A stretch of 64,000 bases of DNA from Winogradskyella psychrotolerans. GTDB taxonomy: Bacteria > Bacteroidota > Bacteroidia > Flavobacteriales > Flavobacteriaceae. The stretch is taken from contig NZ_JAHKPN010000011.1 of the NCBI RefSeq assembly GCF_018860545.1, forward strand, positions 62,001 through 126,000. Reading direction: 5' to 3'. The translations under genes and the position numbers were made by a program. The notes beneath the pieces were generated by a model, which saw only the letters and a program-made list of their open reading frames with translations, ran no database searches and was not told where the DNA came from. Within the stretch, counting starts at the first letter, position 1; every line of letters begins with the position of its first letter. Positions 46,046-55,761 of the stretch are shown one piece after another.

Positions 46046-46519
46046 TTATGCCACCACAATAGTGGGTTTATGAGAAATCAGAAAATTGCAAGAGTTCGCT
46101 ATAAAACAGAGTTCATTCGCTTTCGTGTGAAGACGTAAGGCTAAATCCTTTTGGCTCTCATCTTTTATGGTAACCCTAGGTTGTAATCTTACTGTTGTAA
46201 AACTTCCGCTTCCATTTGCTTTGACTTCTAAATCTCCTTCCGATGCATCTGTATAACTCAAAACTTCAATGTGATGCTGCGCACAAACATATAAATAAGA
46301 CATCATATGACACGAGGTTAAAGCTGACAACAATAGATCTTCAGGATTAAATAATGAATCATCACCTCTAAACGGTTTTGCTGCAGAAACTTGTAAATCG
46401 GCAACCTTATTTGCTATTGTTACATTATGATTTCTGCTGAACGTTCTCGGATTAGTAGTGCTTCCTCCTTCGTTAATTGTCCAATTGACTTGGGATTTGA
46501 ACGTGTGTTTTATAGACAT
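46046..46519 (-). CDS. OsmC/Ohr-family peroxiredoxin-like protein
   Basis: About 157 aa. FNPEDLLLSALTSCHMMSYLYVCAQ carries the first reactive cysteine and HTKANELCFIANSCNF the second, the normal OsmC pairing for reducing organic peroxides. I start at the ATG giving MSIKHTFKSQVNW. The longer frame back to 46732 would run through the icmF terminator and into icmF itself. The gene stands alone between the icmF terminator and the sigma-factor operon. Confidence 0.92.
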   Translation of the reverse strand: MSIKHTFKSQVNWTINEGGSTTNPRTFSRNHNVTIANKVADLQVSAAKPFRGDDSLFNPEDLLLSALTSCHMMSYLYVCAQHHIEVLSYTDASEGDLEVKANGSGSFTTVRLQPRVTIKDESQKDLALRLHTKANELCFIANSCNFLISHKPTIVVA

Positions 46520-46537
46520 GACTTTTTTTTTGAAAGT

Positions 46538-46568
46538 AAAAAAAGCGTTTCTAAAAATGAAACGCTTT
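46538..46568 (-). terminator. Rho-independent terminator of icmF
   Basis: AAAGCGTTTC (46542-46551) pairs with GAAACGCTTT (46559-46568). On the minus strand the stem runs into seven T's. It lies about 110 bp past the icmF stop and just upstream of the osmC start. Confidence 0.85.
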
Positions 46569-46676
46569 TTGTTATAATTAATTAAAGATCTTTGACTTGA
46601 ATCTTTGAGATCCCAAAACAAATTTGGGATAAGCGATTCACGCACATTTAGTGAAAAACAAAATGTGGTTCTCTGC

Positions 46677-49600
46677 TTACATATTTCGGCGATACTGACC
46701 GCCAACCTCAAACAACGCTGAAGTGATTTCACCCAAACTACAGACCTTACAAACCTCCATTAAGGCTTCAAAAATATTCTCATTATTAATGGCTTTATCT
46801 TGTAAATCTTTTAGCAATGCTTTAGTGTCATTAGCTTCATGCAGATTTTCCAAAGTTTTAATTTGAAACTGCTTTTCTTCCTCAGTTGCTCTAATCACCT
46901 CCGCTGGTTGAACCGTTGGTGAGCCTTTAGAACTTAGGAACGTATTCACACCAATAATAGGAAACTTCCCATTGTGCTTCAACGTTTCATAATATAAACT
47001 CTCTTCTTGTATTTTAGAACGTTGATACATCGTTTCCATAGCTCCTAAAACACCACCACGTTCTGTAATGCGATCAAACTCTAACAACACCGCTTCTTCA
47101 ACCAAATCTGTTAATTCTTCGATAATAAACGCTCCTTGAATTGGATTTTCATTTTTAGCTAATCCTAATTCTTTATTGATAATTAATTGAATCGCCATGG
47201 CTCTGCGAACTGACTCTTCCGTTGGTGTCGTTATCGCTTCATCATAAGCATTGGTATGTAATGAATTACAATTATCATAGATAGCATACAGGGCTTGAAG
47301 CGACGTACGTATATCATTAAAATCGATTTCCTGAGCATGTAAACTACGTCCAGACGTTTGAATATGATATTTCAACATCTGCGCTCTAGGGTTGGCTCCG
47401 TATTTATGCTTCATGGCCTTTGCCCAAATCTTACGAGCCACACGACCAATAACTGCATATTCTGGATCTATACCATTTGAAAAGAAGAAGGATAAGTTGG
47501 GCCCGAATTTATTTATATCCATACCACGACTTAAATAATATTCTACATACGTGAAACCATTAGATAAGGTTAGGGCTAATTGCGTAATTGGATTGGCTCC
47601 GGCTTCTGCAATATGATATCCAGAAATAGAAACCGAATAGAAATTACGCACATTATTTTCAATAAAATACTCTTGTACATCTCCCATTAAACGCAAAGCA
47701 AACTCCGTAGAGAAAATACAAGTATTTTGTGCCTGATCTTCTTTTAAAATATCAGCTTGAACCGTTCCTCTAACTTGCGCAATGGTATTCTTTTTTAGTT
47801 CTGCGTAAACATCTGCAGGCAACACTTGATCACCTGTCACACCTAAAAGCATTAAGCCTAAACCGTTATTTCCTTCTGGTAATTCTCCATGATAAGAAGG
47901 ACGTGTTTTCCCTTTATAAATGTTCGCTATTTTAGCTTCAACCTCCTTTTCAAGTTCATTTTCTTTAATGTACAATTCACATTGTTGGTCTATGGCGGCA
48001 TTCATAAAAAAGCCTAGTAACATTGGTGCAGGACCATTAATCGTCATACTTACCGAAGTCATAACGTTTGCTAAATCAAAACCAGAATATAATTTCTTAG
48101 CATCATCTAAGCAGCAAATAGACACGCCCGCATTTCCGATTTTCCCGTAGATATCTGGACGTAAATCCGGATCATTTCCGTACAAGGTTACACTATCAAA
48201 AGCTGTAGATAATCGTTTTGCTGGTAAACCCATACTTACGTAATGAAAACGTTTGTTGGTACGTTCTGGTCCGCCTTCTCCTGCAAACATACGCGCTGGA
48301 TCTTCACCTGTTCTTTTAAATGGATACAAACCTGCTGTATACGGAAATTCTCCTGGTACATTTTCTTGTAAACACCATCTTAAAACATCGCCCCACGCTT
48401 GGTACTTTGGCAACGCTACTTTTGGTATTTGCGTATGCGACAGAGATTCGGTATGTGTTTCTATTTTAATTTCTTTGTCTCTAACTTTAAAAGTATAAAT
48501 AGGGTCTTTATATGTATTTACTTTTTGATCCCAAGCTGTAATGACTTCCCAATTATAAGGATCTAGGTTTAATTTTACGCGGTCGAATTCAGCAATAAGT
48601 AATTTAACTAAATCTGTTTTATCATCCGCAACTTCTTTTAAAATCTCATCTTGATCAAGTCCTTGCTTGCTAATAAAAGACCTTTCGACTGCGCTCGATG
48701 TGACATCCATTACCGAACAAATCGTTTTATAAATCCCATAAAGTTTCTGAGCCACTTCAACTTGTTCTTTAGCCGTTTTATCATAAGCTCTATTGCTTTC
48801 TGCAATTTCAGATAGATAACGTGTTCTTGAAGGAGGAATAACAAAAATCTTCTCACTCATTTCTTTAGAGATTTCGAAAGTAGATTTTAAATCTGAATCT
48901 GCCTTTTCAACCAATTTATCCATAATCGCTTTATAGAGCGTATTCATTCCTGGATCATTGAATTGAGAGGCTATTGTTCCATAAACCGGCAAATCATCTT
49001 GATGCACATCCCAAAGATTATTGTTACGCATGTATTGCTTTTTCACATCGCGTAAGGCATCCAATGAACCACGTTTATCAAATTTATTAATGGCTACTAA
49101 ATCGGCAAAATCGAGCATATCAATTTTTTCTAATTGTGTCGCTGCCCCAAACTCAGGTGTCATTACGTATAAAGACACATCAGAATGTTCAATAATTTCG
49201 GTATCGGATTGCCCGATTCCTGAGGTCTCCAAAATAATTAAGTCGTATTCAGCAGCTTTTAAAACCTCAACAGCTTCATTAACATATTTAGATAAGGCTA
49301 AGTTAGATTGACGTGTGGCCAAACTTCGCATATAAACTCTTGGCGAGTTAATAGCATTCATACGGATACGATCTCCTAAAAGTGCTCCACCTGTTTTTCG
49401 TTTTGATGGATCTACAGACACTAGTCCAACCGTTTTTTCTGGAAAATCGATTAAGAATCGACGTACTAATTCATCGACTAAAGAAGACTTTCCTGCACCA
49501 CCTGTTCCGGTGATACCGAGTACTGGTGTTTTTGAAGTTGCATTTTTAGCATGAATAGCATCTAAAGTGTCTTTTGCTACTTCTGGAAAGTTTTCCGCAG

Positions 49601-50114
49601 AAGAAATCACTCGTGCAATAGCTTTTGGATTTTTTTTATGAAGTGTTTTTCCTTCATCACCAAGAACATCTCCAATGGCAAAATCTGATTGCTGTACCAA
49701 ATCATTAATCATACCTTGCAACCCAAGAGCTCTTCCGTCATCTGGAGAATAGATTCTAGTAATTCCATAATCCATTAATTCTTTGATTTCTTCAGGAAGA
49801 ATAACTCCACCTCCACCTCCGAAGATTTTAATATGACCTGCTCCTTTTTCGTTGAGCAAATCGTACATATATTTAAAATATTCGTTGTGTCCACCTTGGT
49901 AAGACGTTAAGGCTATAGCATTGGCATCTTCCTGAATCGCAGTATTAACGACTTCCTCTACACTTCTATCATGACCTAAATGGATCACTTCCACTCCTGT
50001 AGATTGAATGATACGACGCATAATATTGATAGCAGCATCGTGTCCATCAAAGAGTGATGCGGCTGTAACTATACGTACTTTATATGTTGGTTTATAAGGT
50101 GTAGCTTGTTCCAT
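46677..50114 (-). CDS. icmF: IcmF: fused acyl-CoA mutase with G-protein chaperone
   Basis: 1145 aa in three parts. The B12-binding domain has DGHD with base-on ligand H25, the SYQGG loop and GGGG. The MeaB-like GTPase has Walker [10 protein letters not shown] and [20 protein letters not shown]. The mutase domain follows from about residue 580 and ends [11 protein letters not shown]. It rearranges branched acyl-CoA using adenosylcobalamin, with the GTPase guarding the cofactor. By eye, Gln796 (AQNT) is the isobutyryl-CoA-mutase residue, whereas Tyr597 (LYPFKR) is the methylmalonyl-CoA-mutase residue. Monocistronic, with no cobalamin riboswitch seen upstream. Confidence 0.93.
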   Translation of the reverse strand: MEQATPYKPTYKVRIVTAASLFDGHDAAINIMRRIIQSTGVEVIHLGHDRSVEEVVNTAIQEDANAIALTSYQGGHNEYFKYMYDLLNEKGAGHIKIFGGGGGVILPEEIKELMDYGITRIYSPDDGRALGLQGMINDLVQQSDFAIGDVLGDEGKTLHKKNPKAIARVISSAENFPEVAKDTLDAIHAKNATSKTPVLGITGTGGAGKSSLVDELVRRFLIDFPEKTVGLVSVDPSKRKTGGALLGDRIRMNAINSPRVYMRSLATRQSNLALSKYVNEAVEVLKAAEYDLIILETSGIGQSDTEIIEHSDVSLYVMTPEFGAATQLEKIDMLDFADLVAINKFDKRGSLDALRDVKKQYMRNNNLWDVHQDDLPVYGTIASQFNDPGMNTLYKAIMDKLVEKADSDLKSTFEISKEMSEKIFVIPPSRTRYLSEIAESNRAYDKTAKEQVEVAQKLYGIYKTICSVMDVTSSAVERSFISKQGLDQDEILKEVADDKTDLVKLLIAEFDRVKLNLDPYNWEVITAWDQKVNTYKDPIYTFKVRDKEIKIETHTESLSHTQIPKVALPKYQAWGDVLRWCLQENVPGEFPYTAGLYPFKRTGEDPARMFAGEGGPERTNKRFHYVSMGLPAKRLSTAFDSVTLYGNDPDLRPDIYGKIGNAGVSICCLDDAKKLYSGFDLANVMTSVSMTINGPAPMLLGFFMNAAIDQQCELYIKENELEKEVEAKIANIYKGKTRPSYHGELPEGNNGLGLMLLGVTGDQVLPADVYAELKKNTIAQVRGTVQADILKEDQAQNTCIFSTEFALRLMGDVQEYFIENNVRNFYSVSISGYHIAEAGANPITQLALTLSNGFTYVEYYLSRGMDINKFGPNLSFFFSNGIDPEYAVIGRVARKIWAKAMKHKYGANPRAQMLKYHIQTSGRSLHAQEIDFNDIRTSLQALYAIYDNCNSLHTNAYDEAITTPTEESVRRAMAIQLIINKELGLAKNENPIQGAFIIEELTDLVEEAVLLEFDRITERGGVLGAMETMYQRSKIQEESLYYETLKHNGKFPIIGVNTFLSSKGSPTVQPAEVIRATEEEKQFQIKTLENLHEANDTKALLKDLQDKAINNENIFEALMEVCKVCSLGEITSALFEVGGQYRRNM

Positions 50115-50141
50115 TCTTAAAAATCTTACTTATTTAAGCAG

Positions 50142-50149
50142 CAAATTTA
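50142..50149 (-). promoter_or_regulatory. Promoter -7 box for icmF
   Basis: The minus strand reads TAAATTTG, fitting TAnnTTTG, 27 bp upstream of the icmF ATG. A TTG 22 bp further upstream could be the -33 element. Confidence 0.5.
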
Positions 50150-50259
50150 AGGAATATTCAAAAATCTAAAGCAATAATCGATAAATATCTAAAACTTAAC
50201 GAAAATGATAATAGGTCACAATTTTAATTACTTTTATCTATTCATCTAAGATTAATTTT

Positions 50260-51114
50260 ATGCATAAAATCACCTTACTTATTAATTGCGCAGACCAACC
50301 AAATATTATCGCATCAGTGACCAATTTTATGGCTGCAAATGATGGGAATATTGTGTATATCGATCAGCATGTTGACAGAGAACAGAATATCTTTTTTATG
50401 CGTTTAGAATGTGAATTTTCTTCGAGTTCATTTTCACTTGGAACATTTAAACAAGTCTTCAATTCTGATTTAGCTGAAAAATTTCAATTAAAATGGAAAA
50501 TCCATTCCGCAGAGAGAAAACCAAAAATGGCGTTGTTCGTTTCTAAATACGATCATTGTTTATATGATATATTAGGGCGTTATAATTCGGGTGAGTTATT
50601 TTTAGAAATCCCATTTATATTAAGCAATCATCTCGATTTAAAACCGATTGCAGACAGTTTCAACATTCCCTTTTATCATGTACCTGTAACCAAAGCAACG
50701 AAGCATGATGCGGAACAAGAACAATTAAAATTATTAGAAGAACATAGCATCGATTTTATTGTATTGGCGCGCTATATGCAAATTGTTTCAGAAACATTAA
50801 TTGATAAATTCCCTAACCGAATCATAAATATTCACCATTCCTTTTTACCAGCGTTTGTTGGGGCAAAGCCTTATCATTCAGCATATAAACGTGGTGTGAA
50901 AATCATTGGAGCGACGAGTCATTATATTACTGAAGAATTGGATGCAGGACCAATTATTGAGCAAGATGTGGCTCATGTAACGCATACGTTTTCAATTAAA
51001 GACTTAATTGCAAAAGGTCGGGATTTAGAAAAAATTGTATTATCTAATGCTATAAAACTTCATGCGAACAGAAAGGTTATGGTCTATAATAATAAGACTA
51101 TCATATTCTCTTAA
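50260..51114 (+). CDS. purU: Formyltetrahydrofolate deformylase
   Basis: 284 aa. N-terminal ACT domain (ITLLINCADQPNIIASVTNFMAANDGNIVYIDQHVD) and C-terminal formyltransferase-fold domain with VLARYMQIVSE, IINIHHSFLPAFVGAKPY and SHYITEELDAGPII, which supply the catalytic Asn/His/Asp set. It hydrolyses 10-formyl-THF to formate and THF, balancing one-carbon pools for purine synthesis. Single gene, divergent from icmF. Confidence 0.96.
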   Translation: MHKITLLINCADQPNIIASVTNFMAANDGNIVYIDQHVDREQNIFFMRLECEFSSSSFSLGTFKQVFNSDLAEKFQLKWKIHSAERKPKMALFVSKYDHCLYDILGRYNSGELFLEIPFILSNHLDLKPIADSFNIPFYHVPVTKATKHDAEQEQLKLLEEHSIDFIVLARYMQIVSETLIDKFPNRIINIHHSFLPAFVGAKPYHSAYKRGVKIIGATSHYITEELDAGPIIEQDVAHVTHTFSIKDLIAKGRDLEKIVLSNAIKLHANRKVMVYNNKTIIFS

Positions 51115-51378
51115 TGAAATTGGAATACATCAAAAAATCCGAGTACAAATTGCCATAAATAAAAAGAATAATTAATTTTATTAGTCTTTTTATACTTATC
51201 TGACTCTCCTGAATTTAGTAGTTTCACAACATAAATTACAATACTGCCTTGCACTAAAAAACATAAGAACTACAAGTTAATTGTGACTATTAATAAATAA
51301 TCGCGTCTCATTATATGTAAGAGGTTCATATCCTTTACTATATATACAAAATTATTTTATTAACTATTAACTTATTTT

Positions 51379-52479
51379 ATGAAACTAAAACTATTATTAT
51401 TCGTAGGCTTTATTGCAGGCATTGGATTTTCTCAGGCGCAAGGCCTTCCAACAAACCCAGAACCTGGAAAATGCTACGTAAAATGTATTACAAAAGATAC
51501 ATTTAAAGAAGTTGAAGAAACGATACAAACGTACCCTGCTTATACAACTTTAAATGTTATACCTGCAACTTACAAAACTGTTGAAGAGAAAGTCTTAGTA
51601 AAAGAAGCGACAAAAAAGTTGGTTTATGTGCCTGCGACCTATGAAACTGTAGAAATTCCTTACGTTAAACAGGCTAGTCGTACAGATTTGAAAGTCGTAC
51701 CTGCAACTTTTGGTAATGATTCTAGAACTTTTGAAGTTTACCCTAAGACTTCTGGATGGGAGTACAAAATTCTCGAGGATTGTCCATCTGTAAACAAAGA
51801 TGACTGTGTAGCTGCTTGTTTTGTTGAATATCCAGCTCAATCAAAAGATGTTGGTTTTACAACATTATCAGCAGATGCTAGCACTAATTCAATTCCTGTA
51901 CCCGAGCAATCTACATCTTACAAGAAACGTGTCATTAAGACACCTGCAAGAATGGATGAAATTGAAATACCAGCTGAATATACAACGATTAAGAGAAGAG
52001 TCATTGACACACCTGCATCAACGACTACAAATACAATTGCTGCACAGTACCAAACTGTAACTAGAACAATTTTAGATAAAAAAGGTGGCATTACTACATG
52101 GGAAGAAGTTGATTGTGAATTATTAGACCCTAATGTTTTACCTGTTTTTTATGAATTAGGTAGTGCAAGATTAACGTCAGCTTCAAAGAAGACTATTGAC
52201 GATACATTATTACCAATGTTATCAGATTCTAATGTTAGCATAGAAATTATGTCTCATACGGACTCAAGAGGAAATGATGATTTTAACCAATCTTTATCTC
52301 AACAAAGAGCTAATTCTGTAGTAAACTACTTGGTATCAAAAGGTATTAATAGAAGTAGATTAACAGCTAGAGGTTTTGGTGAAACTCGTTTAACAAACAG
52401 ATGTTCTAACGGATCTGATTGTTCGGAAGCTCAACATCAAAAAAATAGACGTACTGAATTCAGAGTTTTAAGCAACTAA
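51379..52479 (+). CDS. OmpA-domain protein with repeated PATY segments
   Basis: 366 aa. A signal peptide ends near FSQAQG. A repeat-rich region of about 200 residues has units of the form VPATYxTVE(E/I), seen at VIPATYKTVEEKVLVKEATKKL, VPATYETVEIPYVKQ, VVPATF, IPAEYTTIKRRV and IAAQYQTVTRTI, plus C-containing EPGKCYVKC and EDCPSVNKDDC. The C-terminal OmpA peptidoglycan-binding domain has ELGSARLT, SHTDSRGNDDFNQSLSQQRA and RGFGET. It likely tethers the cell envelope to peptidoglycan. A terminator follows immediately. Confidence 0.88.
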   Translation: MKLKLLLFVGFIAGIGFSQAQGLPTNPEPGKCYVKCITKDTFKEVEETIQTYPAYTTLNVIPATYKTVEEKVLVKEATKKLVYVPATYETVEIPYVKQASRTDLKVVPATFGNDSRTFEVYPKTSGWEYKILEDCPSVNKDDCVAACFVEYPAQSKDVGFTTLSADASTNSIPVPEQSTSYKKRVIKTPARMDEIEIPAEYTTIKRRVIDTPASTTTNTIAAQYQTVTRTILDKKGGITTWEEVDCELLDPNVLPVFYELGSARLTSASKKTIDDTLLPMLSDSNVSIEIMSHTDSRGNDDFNQSLSQQRANSVVNYLVSKGINRSRLTARGFGETRLTNRCSNGSDCSEAQHQKNRRTEFRVLSN

Positions 52480-52499
52480 GACAAGTGCCCCAATAATTA

Positions 52500-52527
52500 A
52501 AAGCTCCTTTCTAAGGAGCTTTTTTTT
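52500..52527 (+). terminator. Rho-independent terminator of the OmpA-like gene
   Basis: AAGCTCCTT (52501-52509), loop TCT, AAGGAGCTT (52513-52521), then TTTTTT. The hairpin contains the stop codon of the convergent thioredoxin-like gene (52511-52513). Confidence 0.85.
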
Positions 52528-53638
52528 GTATATAATATATTGGGTAATCTACAATCTCTTTTTCTGCTCTTATGCCAAAGTTATCTTCTAAATCTGCCTG
52601 CATAAGTTGAAAGAACTTGTAATGAAAATCCCAATCATGCAATGTGAGGCTTATTTCATTATCGTTAGGAACTATTATTGGTATATCTAAGACATGAGCC
52701 AATTGATACGCCACATCTCTCAATGACACATTATCAGCCTTTATTTGAGCATCACCCACCAAATATTGAGCATTATTTTTTCCCCAATCTATTTGATCTG
52801 TATTCCAAAATTTAGGCACTTCAACCACAAAACTAATAGCTTCTCCTTCAATATATTTACGCTCTATTCCTAGCTTCAATTCACTAATAAGTTTAAATGC
52901 AAGATTCTCATTGGTATTAAATGGCTTCTTAAAATAAATTTCGTAATTAGTATTTAAGTCTTCTTCCAACACAATCTGCTTCTCATATATTTTGGCCAAA
53001 TAACTTACAATATGCCTTAACGAACCCGATAGTTTTAAATAATTTTCATTATCTACAACCATAAGCTCACCTGCTTCATCGACCAAAGATTTAATCTCTA
53101 ACGCATTGGTTGGCAAATATTCAATTTCATTTTTTTCTTCAATTGATTCTATAATAAGGATGGAATTCAATGATGATTTATCTGATTCTCGTCTTAAAAA
53201 CTTAGAAATCATCTCTTTTTTTAAATCTGGAGCTCCACCTTTCCACAACACTTCTCCTTTAGAATTAAGCAGTACACCATCTGGTATAGCGACAACATTA
53301 TATGTTTTATGAGTTTCACCTTTATAATCTATAACGACAGCTAAATCTGTCTTTTTATTTTCTAAAAAACGTTCAACTCTCAGTGGATTTTCTTTGGTAA
53401 GTGAGAGGATATAAAGATCGTCAGGAAATTGCTTTTGTAAAACACCTAAATGTTCCTTTGCTGTAATACATGGACCACACCAAGTAGCCCAAAAATCAAT
53501 AAAAAAAAGTTTATTACTTTCTGAAGACGCAATTTTAGATTCTTGTAAAAATTCTGAAACCTTAATTTTGTTTTGAGCCCCTAAACTGCAAATGATAAGG
53601 AACAAGAAAACGAATAGGCTGTTTCTCAATAACTTCAT
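52511..53638 (-). CDS. TlpA-like thioredoxin fused to a DUF3738-like domain
   Basis: About 375 aa. The start is the ATG giving MKLLRNSLFVFLFLIICSLGAQ, a clean signal peptide. The 36 codons upstream (to 53746) are leader sequence. A thioredoxin domain follows with FWATWCGPCITAKEHL (CGPC) and the cis-proline loop VVAIPDGVLL. The C-terminal 200 residues contain NVSLRDVAYQLAHVLDIPIIV and DLEDNFGIRAEKEIVDYPIYYI, resembling DUF3738. It is a periplasmic thiol-disulfide protein of unknown substrate. Confidence 0.83.
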   Translation of the reverse strand: MKLLRNSLFVFLFLIICSLGAQNKIKVSEFLQESKIASSESNKLFFIDFWATWCGPCITAKEHLGVLQKQFPDDLYILSLTKENPLRVERFLENKKTDLAVVIDYKGETHKTYNVVAIPDGVLLNSKGEVLWKGGAPDLKKEMISKFLRRESDKSSLNSILIIESIEEKNEIEYLPTNALEIKSLVDEAGELMVVDNENYLKLSGSLRHIVSYLAKIYEKQIVLEEDLNTNYEIYFKKPFNTNENLAFKLISELKLGIERKYIEGEAISFVVEVPKFWNTDQIDWGKNNAQYLVGDAQIKADNVSLRDVAYQLAHVLDIPIIVPNDNEISLTLHDWDFHYKFFQLMQADLEDNFGIRAEKEIVDYPIYYIQKKAP

Positions 53639-53796
53639 ATAATATAATATTTTACAATATATAATCAAATATGATGCTAAAGTAAGAATTGAAATACTAA
53701 AAACACTTTTAATAACGTTTCTTACAGCAATTAATTGATATAACATTATATCTCGCCACCAAAAGTTTTATTATATATTTACAAAAAATTAAAAAA

Positions 53797-54507
53797 ATGA
53801 AAAAAATTATAACTTCAATTTTATGTCTTTCTCTTATGGTTTCTTGTGCTGAATTACAACAAGTTGTTGATTCATTACCACAAGGCACAAGTGATGTTCT
53901 TGGTAATGCTGATATTGCAGCAGGATTAAGAGAAGCCTTAGACACAGGTATTGAGAAACAAGTAACTAAATTAACCGCTGAAGATGGTTTCTTTAAAAAT
54001 GAATTGGTAAAAATTGTTTTACCTGAAGAACTACAAAAAGTAGATAGTGCGCTTCGTAAAATTGGATTAAGCAGTTTAGCCGACGAAGGTTTAAAAGTAC
54101 TGAACAGAGCTGCCGAAGATGCAGTATCTGAAGCGACACCAATTTTTGTAAATGCCGTCAAAGAGATCACTTTTGATGATGCTAAAAATATTCTTTTAGG
54201 AGATGATAATGCTGCAACATCATATTTAACATCTAAAACAGAAACAGAACTTTACAGCAAGTTTAAACCTGTTATTAATAATTCTTTTAGTAAAGTTGGG
54301 GCGGATCAAATTTGGTCTAACTTAATTACGAAATACAATAATATTCCTTTAACAAACAACGTTAATCCTGATTTAACGGACTACGTCACTCAAGAAGCAT
54401 TGAAAGGTGTTTATACTATGATTGCTGTAGAAGAAAAAGAAATTAGAACTAAAGTATCTTCTCGTGGATCAGATTTATTAAAGAAAGTATTTGCTCTACA
54501 AGACTAA
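53797..54507 (+). CDS. DUF4197 lipoprotein
   Basis: 236 aa. The lipoprotein signal MKKIITSILCLSLMVSC is followed by the DUF4197 pattern: AGLREALDTGIEKQVTKLTAEDGFFKNELVKIVLPEEL, NRAAEDAVSEATPIFVNAVKEITFDDAKNILLGDDNAATSYL, TYVTQEALKGVYTMIAVEEKEIR (read here as DYVTQEALKG) and the terminal LLKKVF. Helical, periplasmic side, function not known. Followed on the same strand by a small broken gene. Confidence 0.92.
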   Translation: MKKIITSILCLSLMVSCAELQQVVDSLPQGTSDVLGNADIAAGLREALDTGIEKQVTKLTAEDGFFKNELVKIVLPEELQKVDSALRKIGLSSLADEGLKVLNRAAEDAVSEATPIFVNAVKEITFDDAKNILLGDDNAATSYLTSKTETELYSKFKPVINNSFSKVGADQIWSNLITKYNNIPLTNNVNPDLTDYVTQEALKGVYTMIAVEEKEIRTKVSSRGSDLLKKVFALQD

Positions 54508-54604
54508 CAAATAGTCATTAATCAATTTTGTTATTTTTTTTGTAAAAAACAATTATTCTAGCTAAATTTTAGTAATTTACTGAGGTATTTATTAAAATTT
54601 AGCT

Positions 54605-54809
54605 GTGAGTAATTCAGATAAAATATTAAAAAAAAAGAACAAGGCTTAAGAAAAAGTATATTCAACTTATTGAAGATGCCTATAATTTAAGACAAACGGA
54701 TCACGCCTTAAGTGATTTTTCTGAATACCAAGCCACAAAAGTACTTTATAAAATTAATAAATTAGGATTCGTTGTCAATAGCCCTGAAACTCAAATCAAC
54801 CTGTCTTAA
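54605..54809 (+). pseudogene. Small gene with a frameshift in a run of nine A's
   Basis: A GTG frame at 54605 (VSNSDKILKKK...) stops after 14 codons. One base out of phase, the frame continues as RTRLKKKYIQLIEDAYNLRQ...ALSDFSEYQATKVLYKINKLG...NLS and ends at 54809. The switch falls exactly in A9 (54628-54636); eight A's would give one continuous protein of about 67 aa. Even amino-acid composition after the shift suggests a real coding sequence. It may be a decayed gene, a phase-variable gene, a slippage site or a sequencing error. Function unknown. Confidence 0.6.
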
Positions 54810-54923
54810 TTAATTCATACTTAATTATATCCTAACATTAACATAACCTTCAAAATGTATAAACTTATCATCTTTGCGGTGCAAAAGATTGAGTTAGTAA
54901 AATCTTAGAATAGTTAGTTTTGA

Positions 54924-54955
54924 AGTCGGTATTGTTGTTAGGTATCGACTTTTTT
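54924..54955 (+). terminator. Terminator ending a short transcript or possible small RNA
   Basis: AGTCGGTA (54924-54931) pairs with TATCGACT (54943-54950), including one G-U pair, and is followed by TTTTT (54951-54955). Just upstream, AAGATT (54885-54890) and AATCTT (54901-54906) make a second small hairpin, and ATCATCTTTGC at 54867 is a partial -7-like box. It may simply terminate the small broken gene, or close an RNA of about 75 nt. Confidence 0.55.
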
Positions 54956-54959
54956 GTGT

Positions 54960-55742
54960 CTAATTATGAAGCTCTTGAAAATACGAATACGACTGCAACA
55001 ACCGGCTACCATACCAAGAAAACAGCTCTCCATCTACAATTTTTATTATCTTTTCTGGAAATTTAGCTTGAAATTCTAATACGTGCTCCTCTTTAAAAGG
55101 AAATGGTTCACTTGACAGAAATATAAGATCAGCTTCTTTTAATTTTGAGTTATTTAAATCGATTTCTGGATACCGTTTGTCGTCTTCAAAAACATTTACA
55201 AAACCAGCTTCTTTAATCATAACATCAATAAAATTATCCGATGCGGCAACCATCCAAGGCTTTTTCCATATAAAGTAAGCAACTTTCAACTTGGCTGTAT
55301 TTTGAAATTGACGTTGAAATGCGTCGCGTTCTAATTGAATATTGGCTATTAAAGTTGATGTTGTTCTTTTTATGTTGAAGAGTTCTCCATACATAGTAAT
55401 GAGCTCAAAACAATCGTTGAGATTATAAATATCACTGATATGAATTGGAGCAATGCCTTCTAAACTTTCAATAATATCCTTCGTATTTTCTTCTTTATTG
55501 CAAAGAATAATATCTGGACACAGTGCTTTTATTTTTTCAATATGAATTTGCTTTGTACCACCAACAACAGCTTTAGATATCCGCAAGTGTTTTGGATGTA
55601 CACAAAACTTCGTTACACCAACAATTGAAGATTCTAAACCTAAATCGACTAACAACTCGGTTTGTGATGGCACTAATGAGATGATGCGTTTTGGCGTTTT
55701 ATTGAGTTGGATGTCTCGTTTAAGTTGGTCTATGTACGTCAT
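54960..55742 (-). CDS. Helical-backbone metal receptor (BtuF-like, no signal peptide)
   Basis: 260 aa. It starts MTYIDQLKRDIQLNKTPKRIISLVPSQTELLVDLGL, a BtuF/TroA-like binding-protein fold (IVGVTKFCVHP, GGTKQIHIEKIKALCPDIILCNKEEN, PWMVAASDNFIDVMIKEAGFVNVFED) ending SWYGSRLLQSYSYFQ. There is no export signal with this start. A longer frame to 55832 adds residues that overlap pyrF and do not form a signal peptide. It may act in the cytoplasm, or export may be unconventional. Third gene of the lepB-pyrF operon, 19 bp after pyrF. Confidence 0.85.
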   Translation of the reverse strand: MTYIDQLKRDIQLNKTPKRIISLVPSQTELLVDLGLESSIVGVTKFCVHPKHLRISKAVVGGTKQIHIEKIKALCPDIILCNKEENTKDIIESLEGIAPIHISDIYNLNDCFELITMYGELFNIKRTTSTLIANIQLERDAFQRQFQNTAKLKVAYFIWKKPWMVAASDNFIDVMIKEAGFVNVFEDDKRYPEIDLNNSKLKEADLIFLSSEPFPFKEEHVLEFQAKFPEKIIKIVDGELFSWYGSRLLQSYSYFQELHN

Positions 55743-55761
55743 ACTTCCTTGAAATGACAGT

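Noticed and set aside
46520-46732. N-terminal extension of the OsmC-like protein
   Set aside because: The added segment translates the icmF terminator and 3' end. MSIKHTF matches the usual family start.
50115-50259. Cobalamin riboswitch before icmF
   Set aside because: The 145-bp gap shows a -7 promoter box but no B12-box-like sequence or suitable stems, and it is too short for a full element.
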